A program made the translations under genes and the position numbers. DNA of 64,000 nucleotides from Streptomyces himalayensis subsp. himalayensis (GTDB lineage: Bacteria; Actinomycetota; Actinomycetes; Streptomycetales; Streptomycetaceae): contig NZ_JACEHE010000031.1 in assembly GCF_013778455.1 (NCBI RefSeq), positions 1-64,000 on the forward strand, given 5' to 3'. The notes below the pieces were generated by a model. That model was not told the DNA's origin. It did no database searches and saw only the letters and a list, made by a program, of their open reading frames with translations. Shown here one piece after another: positions 8,254 to 17,040 of the stretch (position 1 is the stretch's first letter; each line of letters begins with the position of its first letter).

Positions 8254-10029
8254 TCAGAGCCGCTCGGGCGTCCTGATGCCCAGCAGCGCCATCCCCTGGT
8301 GCAGCGTGCGCGCCGTGATTTCGCAGAGGAACAGGCGGTTCTCGACCTGGGCCGGGGTGTCCGCCTTGAGGACCGGGCACTTGTCGTAGAACGTCGTGTA
8401 CAGCGACGCCAGTTGGTAGAGGTACGCGGCCAGCTTGTGCGGTGCGTACTCCGCGGCGGTCTCCGCTACCGTCTCCGCGAACTGGTCCACGTGCAGGCCG
8501 AGGGCCCGCTCCGCTTCGGTCAGTTCGAGCTCCGGGTGGGCGGCCGGGCGGGCGTCGCCGGCCTTGCGGATGATCGACCGGATACGGGCGTACGCGTACT
8601 GCAGGTAGACGCTCGTGTCGCCGTTCAGGGACACCATCTGGTCCAGGTCGAACTTGTAGTCGCGGTTCGCGGACGTCGACAGGTCCGCGTACTTCACCGC
8701 GCCGATGCCGACCTGGGTGCCCCGCTCGGCGATCTCCTCCTCGGACAGGTCCTGGGCCTTCTCGCGGACCACGGCCGAGGCGCGGTCGATCGCCTCGTCC
8801 AGCAGGTCCACCAGCCGCACTGTCTCGCCCTCACGGGTCTTGAACGGCTTGCCGTCCTTGCCGAGGACCGTGCCGAAGGCGAGCTGCAGCGCCTTCGTGT
8901 CGCCGTTCAGCCAGCCGGCCCGCCGTGCCGTCTCGAAGACCATCTTGAAGTGCAGTGACTGCCGGGCGTCCACCACGTACAGCAGGGTGTTCGCCTTGAG
9001 GTTGAAGACGCGGTCGCGGATCGCGGAGAGGTCGGTGGCCGCATAGCCGTAGCCACCGTCCGACTTCCGCACGATCAGCGGCACCGGCTTGCCGTCCGGG
9101 CCCTTGATGTCGTCGAAGAAGACGCAGAGAGCCCCTTCGGAGCGGACAGCGACGCCCGACTCCTCGAGCAGGCGGCACGTCTCGTCCAGCATGTCGTTGT
9201 AGCCGGACTCGCCGACGATGTCCGGGTCCCGGATCTCCATGTCCAGCTTCTCGAAGACCGAGTAGAAGTAGATCTTCGACTCGTCGACGAACCGCTGCCA
9301 CAGGGCGAGGGTCTCCGGGTCGCCCGCCTGGAGGTCGACCACCCGGCGCCGCGCCCGCGTCTTGAACTCCTCGTCGGAGTCGAAGAGCGTCCGGGAGGCC
9401 TTGTACAGCCGGTTGAGGTTCGACATGGCCTCTTCGCCGGAGGCCGCGGTGTCCTCGGTGGCGGCCTTGTGGTCCAGCTCGTGCGGGTGCTCGATCAGGT
9501 ACTGGATGAGCATGCCGAACTGGGTGCCCCAGTCGCCGATGTGGTGGCGCCGGACCACCGTCTCGCCGGTGAACTCCAGGATCTGGACGACCGCGTCCCC
9601 GATGACGGCGGACCGGAGGTGGCCGACGTGCATCTCCTTGGCCACGTTCGGCTGGGCGTAGTCGATCACCGTCGTGCCCGGCTCGTCCGCCAACGGCACG
9701 CCGAGGCGGCCCTCGGCGTCCGCGGCCCGCGCCGCCAGGTTCTCGGTGATCGCCTTGTCGGTGACCGTGATGTTCAGGAATCCGGGCCCGGAGACCTCGA
9801 TCTCCTTGATCACGTCACCCGTGGTGACCTGGGAGACCACCTGGGTGGCCAGCTCCCGCGGGTTGGCCTTCGCCTTCTTCGCGAGCGCCAGGATGCCGTT
9901 GGCCTGGAAATCGGCCCGGTCGCTTCGGCGCAGCAGCGGGTCCGCGGTGCCGGCCTCCGGCAGGGCTGCCGAGAGGGCGTCCGCGAGGCGCTGATGGACT
10001 GAAGCGGTGAGGGACGTGACCGAGGCCAT
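8254..10029 (-). CDS. argS: Arginyl-tRNA synthetase
   Basis: The 591-residue class I synthetase charges tRNA(Arg). It shows the N-terminal additional domain, the HIGH-type motif HVGHLRSAVIGD, and the C-terminal DALR anticodon-binding helices (LYQLASLYTTFYDKCPVL) with a family-typical end MALLGIRTPERL. It is divergent from lysS with a 190-bp shared upstream region. Confidence 0.97.
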   Translation of the reverse strand: MASVTSLTASVHQRLADALSAALPEAGTADPLLRRSDRADFQANGILALAKKAKANPRELATQVVSQVTTGDVIKEIEVSGPGFLNITVTDKAITENLAARAADAEGRLGVPLADEPGTTVIDYAQPNVAKEMHVGHLRSAVIGDAVVQILEFTGETVVRRHHIGDWGTQFGMLIQYLIEHPHELDHKAATEDTAASGEEAMSNLNRLYKASRTLFDSDEEFKTRARRRVVDLQAGDPETLALWQRFVDESKIYFYSVFEKLDMEIRDPDIVGESGYNDMLDETCRLLEESGVAVRSEGALCVFFDDIKGPDGKPVPLIVRKSDGGYGYAATDLSAIRDRVFNLKANTLLYVVDARQSLHFKMVFETARRAGWLNGDTKALQLAFGTVLGKDGKPFKTREGETVRLVDLLDEAIDRASAVVREKAQDLSEEEIAERGTQVGIGAVKYADLSTSANRDYKFDLDQMVSLNGDTSVYLQYAYARIRSIIRKAGDARPAAHPELELTEAERALGLHVDQFAETVAETAAEYAPHKLAAYLYQLASLYTTFYDKCPVLKADTPAQVENRLFLCEITARTLHQGMALLGIRTPERL

Positions 10030-10220
10030 GGAGTGGGAGCCGTTCTCCTCGAGGTTCTGATAGACCCGGCCAGTATCCCACGCGCGGAAATGCGGTTGAA
10101 AAGCGGTTTTCGCTCCAGCGGCCGGACCTGGGAGAATGGAGCGGTCAGCTGTACTGGCTGTATCCCCGGTCAGCTTGTACTTGCGTATCAGGGCGTACGA
10201 GAAAGAAGGACGTGCCGATC

Positions 10221-11945
10221 GTGGCTCAGAGCACAGAGACCACCGACTGGGTCTCCCGTTTCGCGGATGAGGTCATCGCCGAGTCGGAGAGTCGCGCGCC
10301 TGGCAAAGCTGTCGTCGTCGCGTCCGGGCTGTCCCCCTCCGGCCCGATCCACCTCGGCAACCTCCGCGAGGTCATGACCCCGCACCTGGTCGCCGACGAG
10401 ATCCGCCGCCGCGGGTACACCGTGCGCCATCTGCTCTCCTGGGACGACTACGACCGCTACCGCAAGGTGCCGTTCGGCGTCCCCGGCGTCGACGACTCCT
10501 GGGCCGAGCACATCGGCAAGCCGCTCACCTCCGTCCCGGCGCCCAAGGGCTCCGCGTACCCGAACTGGGCCGAGCACTTCAAGGCCGCGATGATCGAATC
10601 GCTCGCCGAGCTGGGCGTCGAGTACGACGGGATCAGCCAGACCGAGCAGTACACCTCGGGCGCGTACCGCGACCAGATCCTGTTCGCGATGAAGCACCGC
10701 GCCGACATCGACGCCGTGCTCGCCCAGTACCGGACCAAGAAGGCTCCGGCCAAGAAGTCCCAGAAGCCCGTCGACGAGGCCGAGCTGGAGGCCGCCGAGG
10801 GCTCGGGCGCCGCGGCCGAGGACGACGGCAGCAGCGCCGCCGGCTACTTCCCGTACAAGCCGTACTGCGGCGCGTGCGAGAAGGACCTCACCACGGTCAC
10901 GGCGTACGACGACGAGACGACCGAGCTGACCTATGTATGCCAGTGCGGGCACTCCGAGACGGTCCGGCTGTCCGAGTACAACCGCGGCAAGCTGGTCTGG
11001 AAGGTCGACTGGCCGATGCGCTGGGCGTACGAAGGGGTGATCTTCGAGCCGTCCGGCGTCGACCACTCGTCGCCCGGTTCGTCGTTCCAGGTCGGCGGGC
11101 AGATCGTCGGAATCTTCGGCGGCAAGCAGCCGATCGGCCCCATGTACGCGTTCGTGGGCATCAGCGGCATGGCCAAGATGTCGTCCAGCAAGGGTGGCGT
11201 GCCGACCCCGGCCGATGCCCTCCAGATCATGGAGCCGCAGCTTCTGCGCTGGCTGTACGCGCGGCGCCGCCCCAACCAGTCGTTCAAGATCGCCTTCGAC
11301 CAGGAGATCCAGCGGCTGTACGACGAGTGGGACAAGCTCGCCGCGAAGGTCGCCGACGGATCGGTGCTGCCCGCCGACGCCGCCGCGTACGCGCGTGCGG
11401 TCGGCACGGCGGCCGGTGAACTGCCGCGGACGCCGCGTCCGCTGCCGTACCGGACGCTGGCCTCTGTCGCGGACATCACCGCCGGCCACCAGGACCAGGC
11501 GCTGCGCATCCTGTCCGACCTGGACCCGGAGAACCCGCTGACGTCGCTCGACGAGGCGCGCCCGCGCTACGACAAGGCCGAGACATGGATCAACACCCAG
11601 GTCCCGGCCGAGCAGCGCACGGTCGTCCGCGACGAGCCCGACAAGGAGCTGCTCGCCTCGCTCGACGACCAGGGGCGTGAGTCGCTGCGCCTGCTCATCG
11701 AGGGCCTCGACTCGCACTGGTCGCTGGACGGGCTCACCCACCTCGTCTACGGCGTGCCCAAGGTCCAAGCCGGCTTCTCCGCCGACGCCACACCCAAGGA
11801 GCTGCCGCCGGAGATCAAGACCGCTCAGCGGACGTTCTTCGCTCTCCTGTACCACCTGCTCGTGGGGCGTGACACGGGGCCGCGGCTGCCGACGCTGCTG
11901 CTCGCGGTGGGCGCGGACCGGGTGCGGAAGCTTCTGGGCGCGTAA
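10221..11945 (+). CDS. lysS: Class I lysyl-tRNA synthetase
   Basis: The protein is about 574 residues. It carries the HIGH-type motif SGPIHLGNLRE and the KMSKS-type motif KMSSSKG, with zinc-like Cys pairs in the insertion (CGACEK and CQCGH), all features of the archaeal-type class I LysRS rather than class II LysRS. The GTG at 10221 is preferred because GAAGGA lies about 10 nt upstream; a GTG at 10212 is only 1-2 nt from that site. Streptomyces often have this enzyme in addition to a class II enzyme (family knowledge; the second copy is not in this window). Confidence 0.93.
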   Translation: MAQSTETTDWVSRFADEVIAESESRAPGKAVVVASGLSPSGPIHLGNLREVMTPHLVADEIRRRGYTVRHLLSWDDYDRYRKVPFGVPGVDDSWAEHIGKPLTSVPAPKGSAYPNWAEHFKAAMIESLAELGVEYDGISQTEQYTSGAYRDQILFAMKHRADIDAVLAQYRTKKAPAKKSQKPVDEAELEAAEGSGAAAEDDGSSAAGYFPYKPYCGACEKDLTTVTAYDDETTELTYVCQCGHSETVRLSEYNRGKLVWKVDWPMRWAYEGVIFEPSGVDHSSPGSSFQVGGQIVGIFGGKQPIGPMYAFVGISGMAKMSSSKGGVPTPADALQIMEPQLLRWLYARRRPNQSFKIAFDQEIQRLYDEWDKLAAKVADGSVLPADAAAYARAVGTAAGELPRTPRPLPYRTLASVADITAGHQDQALRILSDLDPENPLTSLDEARPRYDKAETWINTQVPAEQRTVVRDEPDKELLASLDDQGRESLRLLIEGLDSHWSLDGLTHLVYGVPKVQAGFSADATPKELPPEIKTAQRTFFALLYHLLVGRDTGPRLPTLLLAVGADRVRKLLGA

Positions 11946-11960
11946 GGGTTGTACGAGGAA

Positions 11961-11990
11961 GGGGGTGCCCCGGTTTTCCGGGGCACCCCC
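11961..11990. terminator. Bidirectional terminator hairpin between lysS and the DUF2637 gene
   Basis: GGGGGTGCCCCGG and CCGGGGCACCCCC form a perfect 13-bp stem with a TTTT loop, followed by TT, between convergent genes. Confidence 0.9.
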
Positions 11991-12012
11991 TTCGTGCGTC
12001 TGCTGGGTGCGC

Positions 12013-13533
12013 TTACGCGATGTGCTCCGCGTCCAGTTCCTGCTGGTAGCGGGTGCGGAAGTCGCGGACGTACGGGCGGAGCGTGCTCTCCGTGAGCGGG
12101 CCGCCCGACTGGCCCGTCACGCCGTAGAGGTCCATCAGATACAGGCCGAACTGACGGGTGTTGGGGAAGTCCATGTGCTCGTTGACGTACTTCCGGAACG
12201 CGGCGAAGTACGCCTCCTCGCGCGACACGTCGTCCGGCAGGGCCGGGCCCTGGACGACCGCGTCCGCATCCGGGTCCGGGTTCGCGGAGTCCTCGTCCGT
12301 CTCCATCGGCTGCTGTTCGCCGCGGGGGGACGGGATCGCCACCTGATGAGTGGCAGCGCCCGGTGCCGCGCCGCCCAGGGGGCGGGTGCGGTTGGGGCCC
12401 GACGGGATCTGGATGCCGGACTCCTGCGGGGGCGCCTCGGCGGCGGGCTGCCGCTGCTGGTCCTCGTACCAGTCCTCGTACTGTTCCTCGGGCCCGTACG
12501 TCGGGTCGTAGGAGCCGTTTGCGTACGTCGGGTCGTAGTCGCCCTGGTATGCGGGGTGTTGTGGGGGTGCGAACCAGGGGTTGTCCGCTTCCTGGGTCGC
12601 CAGATCCTCGAGGTGCTGTGCGTCGTGGGTGCCCGGGAGTTGGACGGGCTGCCCGCCGTCGTGGGGTGCCGCTGTGCCCACCCTCCCCCGAGCTCTCGAC
12701 TCCGCTCGAGCAGGGGGCACCCCCATCGCCCCAGCGGCACCGTTGCCCACAGCGGCGGCACCGTTGTCCGCAGCGGCCTCCAGCTCCCGGTAGTCCTGCA
12801 CCGGGGCCGGGGCCGGGGCCGGGGCCGGAGGCAGCAACGCCGGTTCGATGCCTGCTGCGGCCAGGCCTGCCGGGGCCGTTTGCGCGAGTGGGACGCCGTA
12901 GCGGGCCAGGCGCAGCGGCATCAGGGACTCCACCGGTGCCTTGCGGCGCCAGGCGCGGCCGAAACGCGAGCGCAGCCGGGCCTGGTAGACCAGCCGCTCC
13001 TGCTCCAGCTTGATCACCTGCTCGTAGGAGCGCAGTTCCCACAGCTTCATCCGGCGCCAGAGGAGGAAGGTGGGGATGGGGGAGAGCAGCCAGCGGGTGA
13101 TGCGGACGCCCTCCATGTGCTTGTCGGCGGTGATGTCCGCGATGCGGCCGATCGCATGCCGCGCCGCCTCGACCGAGACGACGAAGAGGATCGGGATGAC
13201 GCCGTGCATGCCGACACCGAGCGGGTCGGGCCAGGCGGCCGCGCCGTTGAACGCGATCGTCGCCGCCGTCAGCAGCCACGCCGTCTGACGCAGCATGGGG
13301 AACGGGATACGTATCCAGGTCAGCAGCAGATCCAGGGCCAGCAGGACGCAGATGCCCGCGTCGATGCCGATCGGGAAGACGTAGCTGAACTTCCCGAAGC
13401 CCTTCTCGATCGCGAGCTCGCGGACAGCCGCGTACGAGCCGGCGAAGCCGATACCGGCGATGATGACGGCACCGGCGACCACGACTGCGATCAGTATCCG
13501 GTGCGTGCGTGTCAGCTGAATGGGCGCGGCCAC
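12013..13533 (-). CDS. DUF2637 (SpdB-like) membrane protein
   Basis: This protein of about 506 residues begins VAAPIQLTRTHR. It has four hydrophobic segments in the first 130 residues (an ILIAVVVAGAVIIAGIGFAG helix, then YVFPIGIDAGICVLLALDLLL and others), typical of DUF2637 proteins related to plasmid spread/SpdB proteins. The GTG at 13533 has GGAGGGG about 7 nt upstream. The long cytoplasmic C-terminus is Pro/Gln/Glu-rich and contains a (PA)n run from a hexanucleotide repeat at 12801-12830. It also contains an in-frame copy of a dispersed palindromic repeat at 12654-12780. The last 70 residues (FRKYVNEHMDFPNTRQFGLYL) resemble a replication/DNA-binding-type helical domain. Exact function is unknown. 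Confidence 0.8.
   Translation of the reverse strand: MAAPIQLTRTHRILIAVVVAGAVIIAGIGFAGSYAAVRELAIEKGFGKFSYVFPIGIDAGICVLLALDLLLTWIRIPFPMLRQTAWLLTAATIAFNGAAAWPDPLGVGMHGVIPILFVVSVEAARHAIGRIADITADKHMEGVRITRWLLSPIPTFLLWRRMKLWELRSYEQVIKLEQERLVYQARLRSRFGRAWRRKAPVESLMPLRLARYGVPLAQTAPAGLAAAGIEPALLPPAPAPAPAPVQDYRELEAAADNGAAAVGNGAAGAMGVPPARAESRARGRVGTAAPHDGGQPVQLPGTHDAQHLEDLATQEADNPWFAPPQHPAYQGDYDPTYANGSYDPTYGPEEQYEDWYEDQQRQPAAEAPPQESGIQIPSGPNRTRPLGGAAPGAATHQVAIPSPRGEQQPMETDEDSANPDPDADAVVQGPALPDDVSREEAYFAAFRKYVNEHMDFPNTRQFGLYLMDLYGVTGQSGGPLTESTLRPYVRDFRTRYQQELDAEHIA
12654..12780. repeat. Dispersed structured repeat lying inside the DUF2637 coding region
   Basis: This block carries the GGGGTGCCGCTGTGCCCACC module (also near 110-130), a hairpin with arms CCCCC-GCTC at 12685-12695 and GAGC-GGGGG at 12708-12717, and TTGCCCACAGCGG (also near 200). 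The hairpin matches 42111-42158 in layout and loop. On the minus strand it reads in frame as a roughly 40-residue Gly/Arg/Ala-rich stretch (GVPPARAESRARGRVG), so it is an inserted or captured element that kept the frame open. Confidence 0.65.
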
Positions 13534-13644
13534 CCGCACTCCCCTCCCTGCTCCACTCTTCGGCCTGTTGTGCGGAAGACTGTTCGGCCTCTTGCGCGGA
13601 ACAGCCTGGCACATGGATGCGAACGGCGGGTTTCCGGTACGGCA

Positions 13645-13675
13645 GGAGCCCGGTCACCGCACGGTACCGGGCTCC
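13645..13675 (-). terminator. Hairpin downstream of the DUF3558-type lipoprotein gene
   Basis: GGAGCCCGGT and ACCGGGCTCC form a perfect 10-bp stem with an 11-nt loop. It lies 38 bp past the stop of the minus-strand lipoprotein gene and before the DUF2637 gene, separating the two transcription units. Confidence 0.7.
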
Positions 13676-13713
13676 GCCGAAGGCTCTGAATGAGCAAGTG
13701 TTTTCGGGCGCCG

Positions 13714-14538
13714 TCAGCTGCTGCTCTTGGACGCCTCGGGCGTCGCCGGCTCCTTGGACGTGCCGGACGTGGCCTTGTCCGACGAGCCGTCACCGGGCTT
13801 CGCCGAGGACGTGCCGTTGGCCGCGACCACGGCCTCCACGGCCTGCTTCGCGGCCTTCTGAGCGTCCTTCATCAGCTCGGTGGCGCTCGGCGTCTTCTCG
13901 CCCGCGAGCCCCGCACCGTCGTAGTCCAGCGTCACGACGACGTTCTCGACGCGGGCCACCACGGTCTGCTGCTTGAAGGAGCCCTCCTTCTTCTTCAGGT
14001 CGTAGCGCACGGCCGTCGCCTCGTCGCCCACGCCCTGCACCGGCGCCGACTTGACGTTCTTCGCGTCCTGCGTGCCCTGGGCTTCCTTCACCTGCTTGTC
14101 GAAGTACGCCTGCGCGAGCTTGTCGCCGGCGCCGCGGGCCGCGTCCGACTCGAAGCGCAGCAGCGACACGTTGAGCCAGCGGAACTGCGAGCCCTTGACG
14201 CCGTTGTTGTCGAGGCTGGTCCACGAACACGTGCCGCGAAGGGAGGTGTCGTCCGACTTGCCTTCCTTGCCCGACTTGTCTTCCCGCTTCGGAACGAGCT
14301 CGTCGAGCGTCTTCTTCGTCAGCACCTCGCAGGGCTCGGGAAGCGAGTCGAACGCCGCCGCCTTCACGCTCGCTGCCGCGTCGCCCGCCGATGCCGACGC
14401 CGAGGCCTTCGCACCCGACTCCTTCGCCCCGTCGTCCCCGGAGCCGGAGTCGGAGGAGCAGCCGGAGGCGGCAAGGATCACCGGTACGGCGGCTGCGCAG
14501 GCAAGTATGCGGATGAGTCGCTGTGCTGGTCGGTGCAT
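13714..14538 (-). CDS. DUF3558-type lipoprotein
   Basis: This 274-residue exported lipoprotein has a lipobox LAASGC at residues 22-27 after a basic, hydrophobic signal. A Ser/Ala/Gly-rich linker follows, then a domain with LPEPCEVL and GTCSW cysteines. That Cys-Pro-Cys pattern is characteristic of DUF3558 proteins. The C-terminus is a low-complexity Ser/Lys/Thr tail. It lies downstream of a paralogue with the same layout. Function is unknown; location is the outer face of the membrane. Confidence 0.8.
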   Translation of the reverse strand: MHRPAQRLIRILACAAAVPVILAASGCSSDSGSGDDGAKESGAKASASASAGDAAASVKAAAFDSLPEPCEVLTKKTLDELVPKREDKSGKEGKSDDTSLRGTCSWTSLDNNGVKGSQFRWLNVSLLRFESDAARGAGDKLAQAYFDKQVKEAQGTQDAKNVKSAPVQGVGDEATAVRYDLKKKEGSFKQQTVVARVENVVVTLDYDGAGLAGEKTPSATELMKDAQKAAKQAVEAVVAANGTSSAKPGDGSSDKATSGTSKEPATPEASKSSS

Positions 14539-14696
14539 GGTTCCTTCACTCTGGAGATACCTCCCGGCGCGGGCCGGGGGGAGCTCGATCGTGCTGTCGG
14601 GCAGTCGGTCCGGTGGGCCACGGTACGCCGAACGCGGCTGGGGATGCTGCCCTTCACGTGAGCCGCGGCACCTGGCCCGGACGCCCGGAGCGGCCG

Positions 14697-15554
14697 TCAG
14701 TCGCTGAGCCGCTCGGCGAGCTTCTGCGCCAGTTTCTGTGCTCTGTCCTGCATTTCCCTGCTGTCCGGGACATCCATGATGGAGGCCGGCTGCTCGTCGT
14801 ACTCGATCGTCACGATCACGTTCGACGTGCGGAATGCCACAGTCACGGTGCGGTGCCGGGCCGTCGAGGTGGACGTGGCGAGGACGTCGTCGAGGAACGC
14901 CTCGTCCCCCAGATCGTCGAGGAAGCGCGGCTCGAGCCCCTCGGTCGCGGAGCCGTCGTCGGAGGAAGAGGGCGAGGACGAGGGCGCGGACGAGGATGCG
15001 GAGCCCGAGGCCGATTCGGACCCCGCGTCGGACGAGGTGGAGTCGGCGTCCACCGTGGAGGCCGAGGGCGAGGAACTCGCCTTCTCCTCACGGGGATCGG
15101 CGGGCTCCGGAAGGTTCGCCGCCTCCTCCTTCGTGGCGAAGACCGCCTGGGCGCGGGTGTCGTCGCTGACGGTCGCGTCGTACGACACGACACGCTCGAA
15201 GTCGACGTGGAGATGGTGGGTGGCGTCCGCCGACTCCATCTTCCAGCGGCAGCCCACGCGCCGGTCGGTGTCGTACGTCACCGTGGCCTTGCCGTCGTAG
15301 GCCTTCTCCTGCTGCTCCTCGTCCGTCATCTCCTTGATGCCGGGCAGCAGCGAGTCCAGCGTGCCGTGGTCGAGCGCACCGCATGGCTCGGGCAGGGTGC
15401 GGTACTTGCCGGGCTGGGCGGCCGAGGCCGATGTGCCCGTCGCGCCCGGCTTCGAGTCGGTGGCCTCCTCGCCGCTGCCGGAGCTGCTGGTGCAGCCGGC
15501 GAGCAGTGCCGCGAGGAGCGCGGCGACACCCGGTACGTACGCCTTCCGCTGCAC
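14697..15554 (-). CDS. DUF3558-type lipoprotein (paralogue)
   Basis: This protein of about 285 residues starts at GTG 15554, with GAGAGGAG about 8 nt upstream. It has a short signal ending LLAALLAGC and then the domain with LPEPCGALDH and VGCRWK cysteines, as in its neighbour at 13714-14538. A Ser/Asp/Glu/Ala low-complexity segment occupies about residues 140-205. The tandem arrangement suggests duplication, with 158 bp between them. Function is unknown. Confidence 0.78.
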   Translation of the reverse strand: MQRKAYVPGVAALLAALLAGCTSSSGSGEEATDSKPGATGTSASAAQPGKYRTLPEPCGALDHGTLDSLLPGIKEMTDEEQQEKAYDGKATVTYDTDRRVGCRWKMESADATHHLHVDFERVVSYDATVSDDTRAQAVFATKEEAANLPEPADPREEKASSSPSASTVDADSTSSDAGSESASGSASSSAPSSSPSSSDDGSATEGLEPRFLDDLGDEAFLDDVLATSTSTARHRTVTVAFRTSNVIVTIEYDEQPASIMDVPDSREMQDRAQKLAQKLAERLSD

Positions 15555-15745
15555 GTGGTGGCTCCTCTCGACACGGCTGTGAACCGGATATTGGGTTGCC
15601 GCCCCTGGGCGGCCGGTGAACACAATGTGTATCGCACGCACTGCCGTGAACGCCGGTCCGGTATCCCTTTTACTGACCTTGGCTCCGGTATTTGCGATTA
15701 CGGACTTCTTTGACTTTTGCTCAACTACGGGGGAATGAGGATGCT

Positions 15746-16939
15746 ATGTCGTATGTAGAGGTTCCGGGTGCGAAGGTACCCATCCGGATGTGGACGGACC
15801 CGGCCTCGGTCGAGGGTGTCGCACTCCAGCAGCTCCAGAACGTCGCCACGCTTCCGTGGATCAAGGGCCTCGCTGTCATGCCGGACGTCCACTACGGCAA
15901 GGGCGCGACGGTCGGCTCGGTCATCGCGATGCGTGACGCGGTGTGCCCGGCGGCGGTCGGCGTGGACATCGGCTGCGGGATGTCGGCGGTCCGTACCTCA
16001 CTGACGGCCAACGACCTGCCGGGCGACCTGTCGCGGCTGCGGTCGAAGATCGAGCAGGCGATTCCGGTCGGGCGGGGCATGCATGACGACCCGGTGGATC
16101 CGGGCCGGCTGCACGGCTTCGCCACCGCGGGGTGGGACGACTTCTGGGAGCGGTTCGGCGGGGTCGCCGAAGCGGTGAGGTTCCGTCAGGAGCGGGCGGC
16201 CAAGCAGATGGGCTCGCTCGGAAGCGGCAACCACTTCGTAGAGGTGTGCACGGACACGGACGGTGCCGTGTGGCTGATGCTCCACTCCGGATCCCGGAAC
16301 ATCGGCAAGGAGCTCGCTGAGCACCACATCGGCGTGGCCCAGAAGCTGCCGCACAACCAGGGCCTGGTCGACCGCGACCTCGCCGTCTTCGTCGCGGACA
16401 CCCCGCAGATGGCGGCGTACCGCAACGACCTGTTCTGGGCCCAGGAGTACGCCAAGTACAACCGCACGATCATGATGGCGCTGCTGAAAGACGTCGTCCG
16501 CAAGGAGTTCAAGAAGGCGAAGGTCACCTTCGAGCCGGAGATCTCCTGCCACCACAACTACGTGGCGGAGGAGCGGTACGACGGCATGGACCTGCTGGTG
16601 ACCCGTAAGGGCGCGATCCGCGCGGGCTCCGGGGAGTACGGCATCATCCCGGGCTCCATGGGCACCGGTTCGTACATCGTGAAGGGCCTCGGCAACGAGA
16701 AGGCCTTCAACTCGGCGTCCCACGGCGCCGGTCGGCGGATGAGCCGCAACGCGGCGAAGCGCCGGTTCTCCACGAAGGACCTGGAGGAGCAGACGCGGGG
16801 CGTCGAGTGCCGCAAGGACTCCGGCGTGGTGGACGAGATCCCGGGTGCGTACAAGCCGATCGAACAGGTCATCGACCAGCAGCGCGACCTGGTGCATGTG
16901 GTCGCGAAGCTGAAGCAGGTCGTCTGCGTGAAGGGCTGA
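15746..16939 (+). CDS. rtcB: RNA-splicing ligase RtcB
   Basis: The 397-residue RtcB joins RNA 2',3'-cyclic phosphate or 3'-phosphate ends to 5'-OH using GTP and Mn2+. Visible are the metal motif VGVDIGCGM, the GSLGSGNHFVEV segment, and the guanylated-histidine motif HGAGRRMSR near residue 333. The ATG at 15746 follows GAGGATGCT and gives the family length. It appears monocistronic. Whether it acts in tRNA repair or recoding of damaged RNA is not shown by context; no archease gene is adjacent. Confidence 0.94.
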   Translation: MSYVEVPGAKVPIRMWTDPASVEGVALQQLQNVATLPWIKGLAVMPDVHYGKGATVGSVIAMRDAVCPAAVGVDIGCGMSAVRTSLTANDLPGDLSRLRSKIEQAIPVGRGMHDDPVDPGRLHGFATAGWDDFWERFGGVAEAVRFRQERAAKQMGSLGSGNHFVEVCTDTDGAVWLMLHSGSRNIGKELAEHHIGVAQKLPHNQGLVDRDLAVFVADTPQMAAYRNDLFWAQEYAKYNRTIMMALLKDVVRKEFKKAKVTFEPEISCHHNYVAEERYDGMDLLVTRKGAIRAGSGEYGIIPGSMGTGSYIVKGLGNEKAFNSASHGAGRRMSRNAAKRRFSTKDLEEQTRGVECRKDSGVVDEIPGAYKPIEQVIDQQRDLVHVVAKLKQVVCVKG

Positions 16940-16985
16940 GGGTCTCGGCCATCGGGGCTGAGGCCCCACGACAGCAGGACAGCAG

Positions 16986-17022
16986 GACGGGCCCTGGAAC
17001 GCGTGTCGTTCCGGGGCCCGTC
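16986..17022. terminator. Terminator hairpin between rtcB and the P450 gene
   Basis: GACGGGCCCTGGAAC and GTTCCGGGGCCCGTC form a 15-bp stem with one mismatch and a 7-nt loop, between convergent genes. Confidence 0.85.
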
Positions 17023-17040
17023 GTGTGTGGTTGTGAGGGC

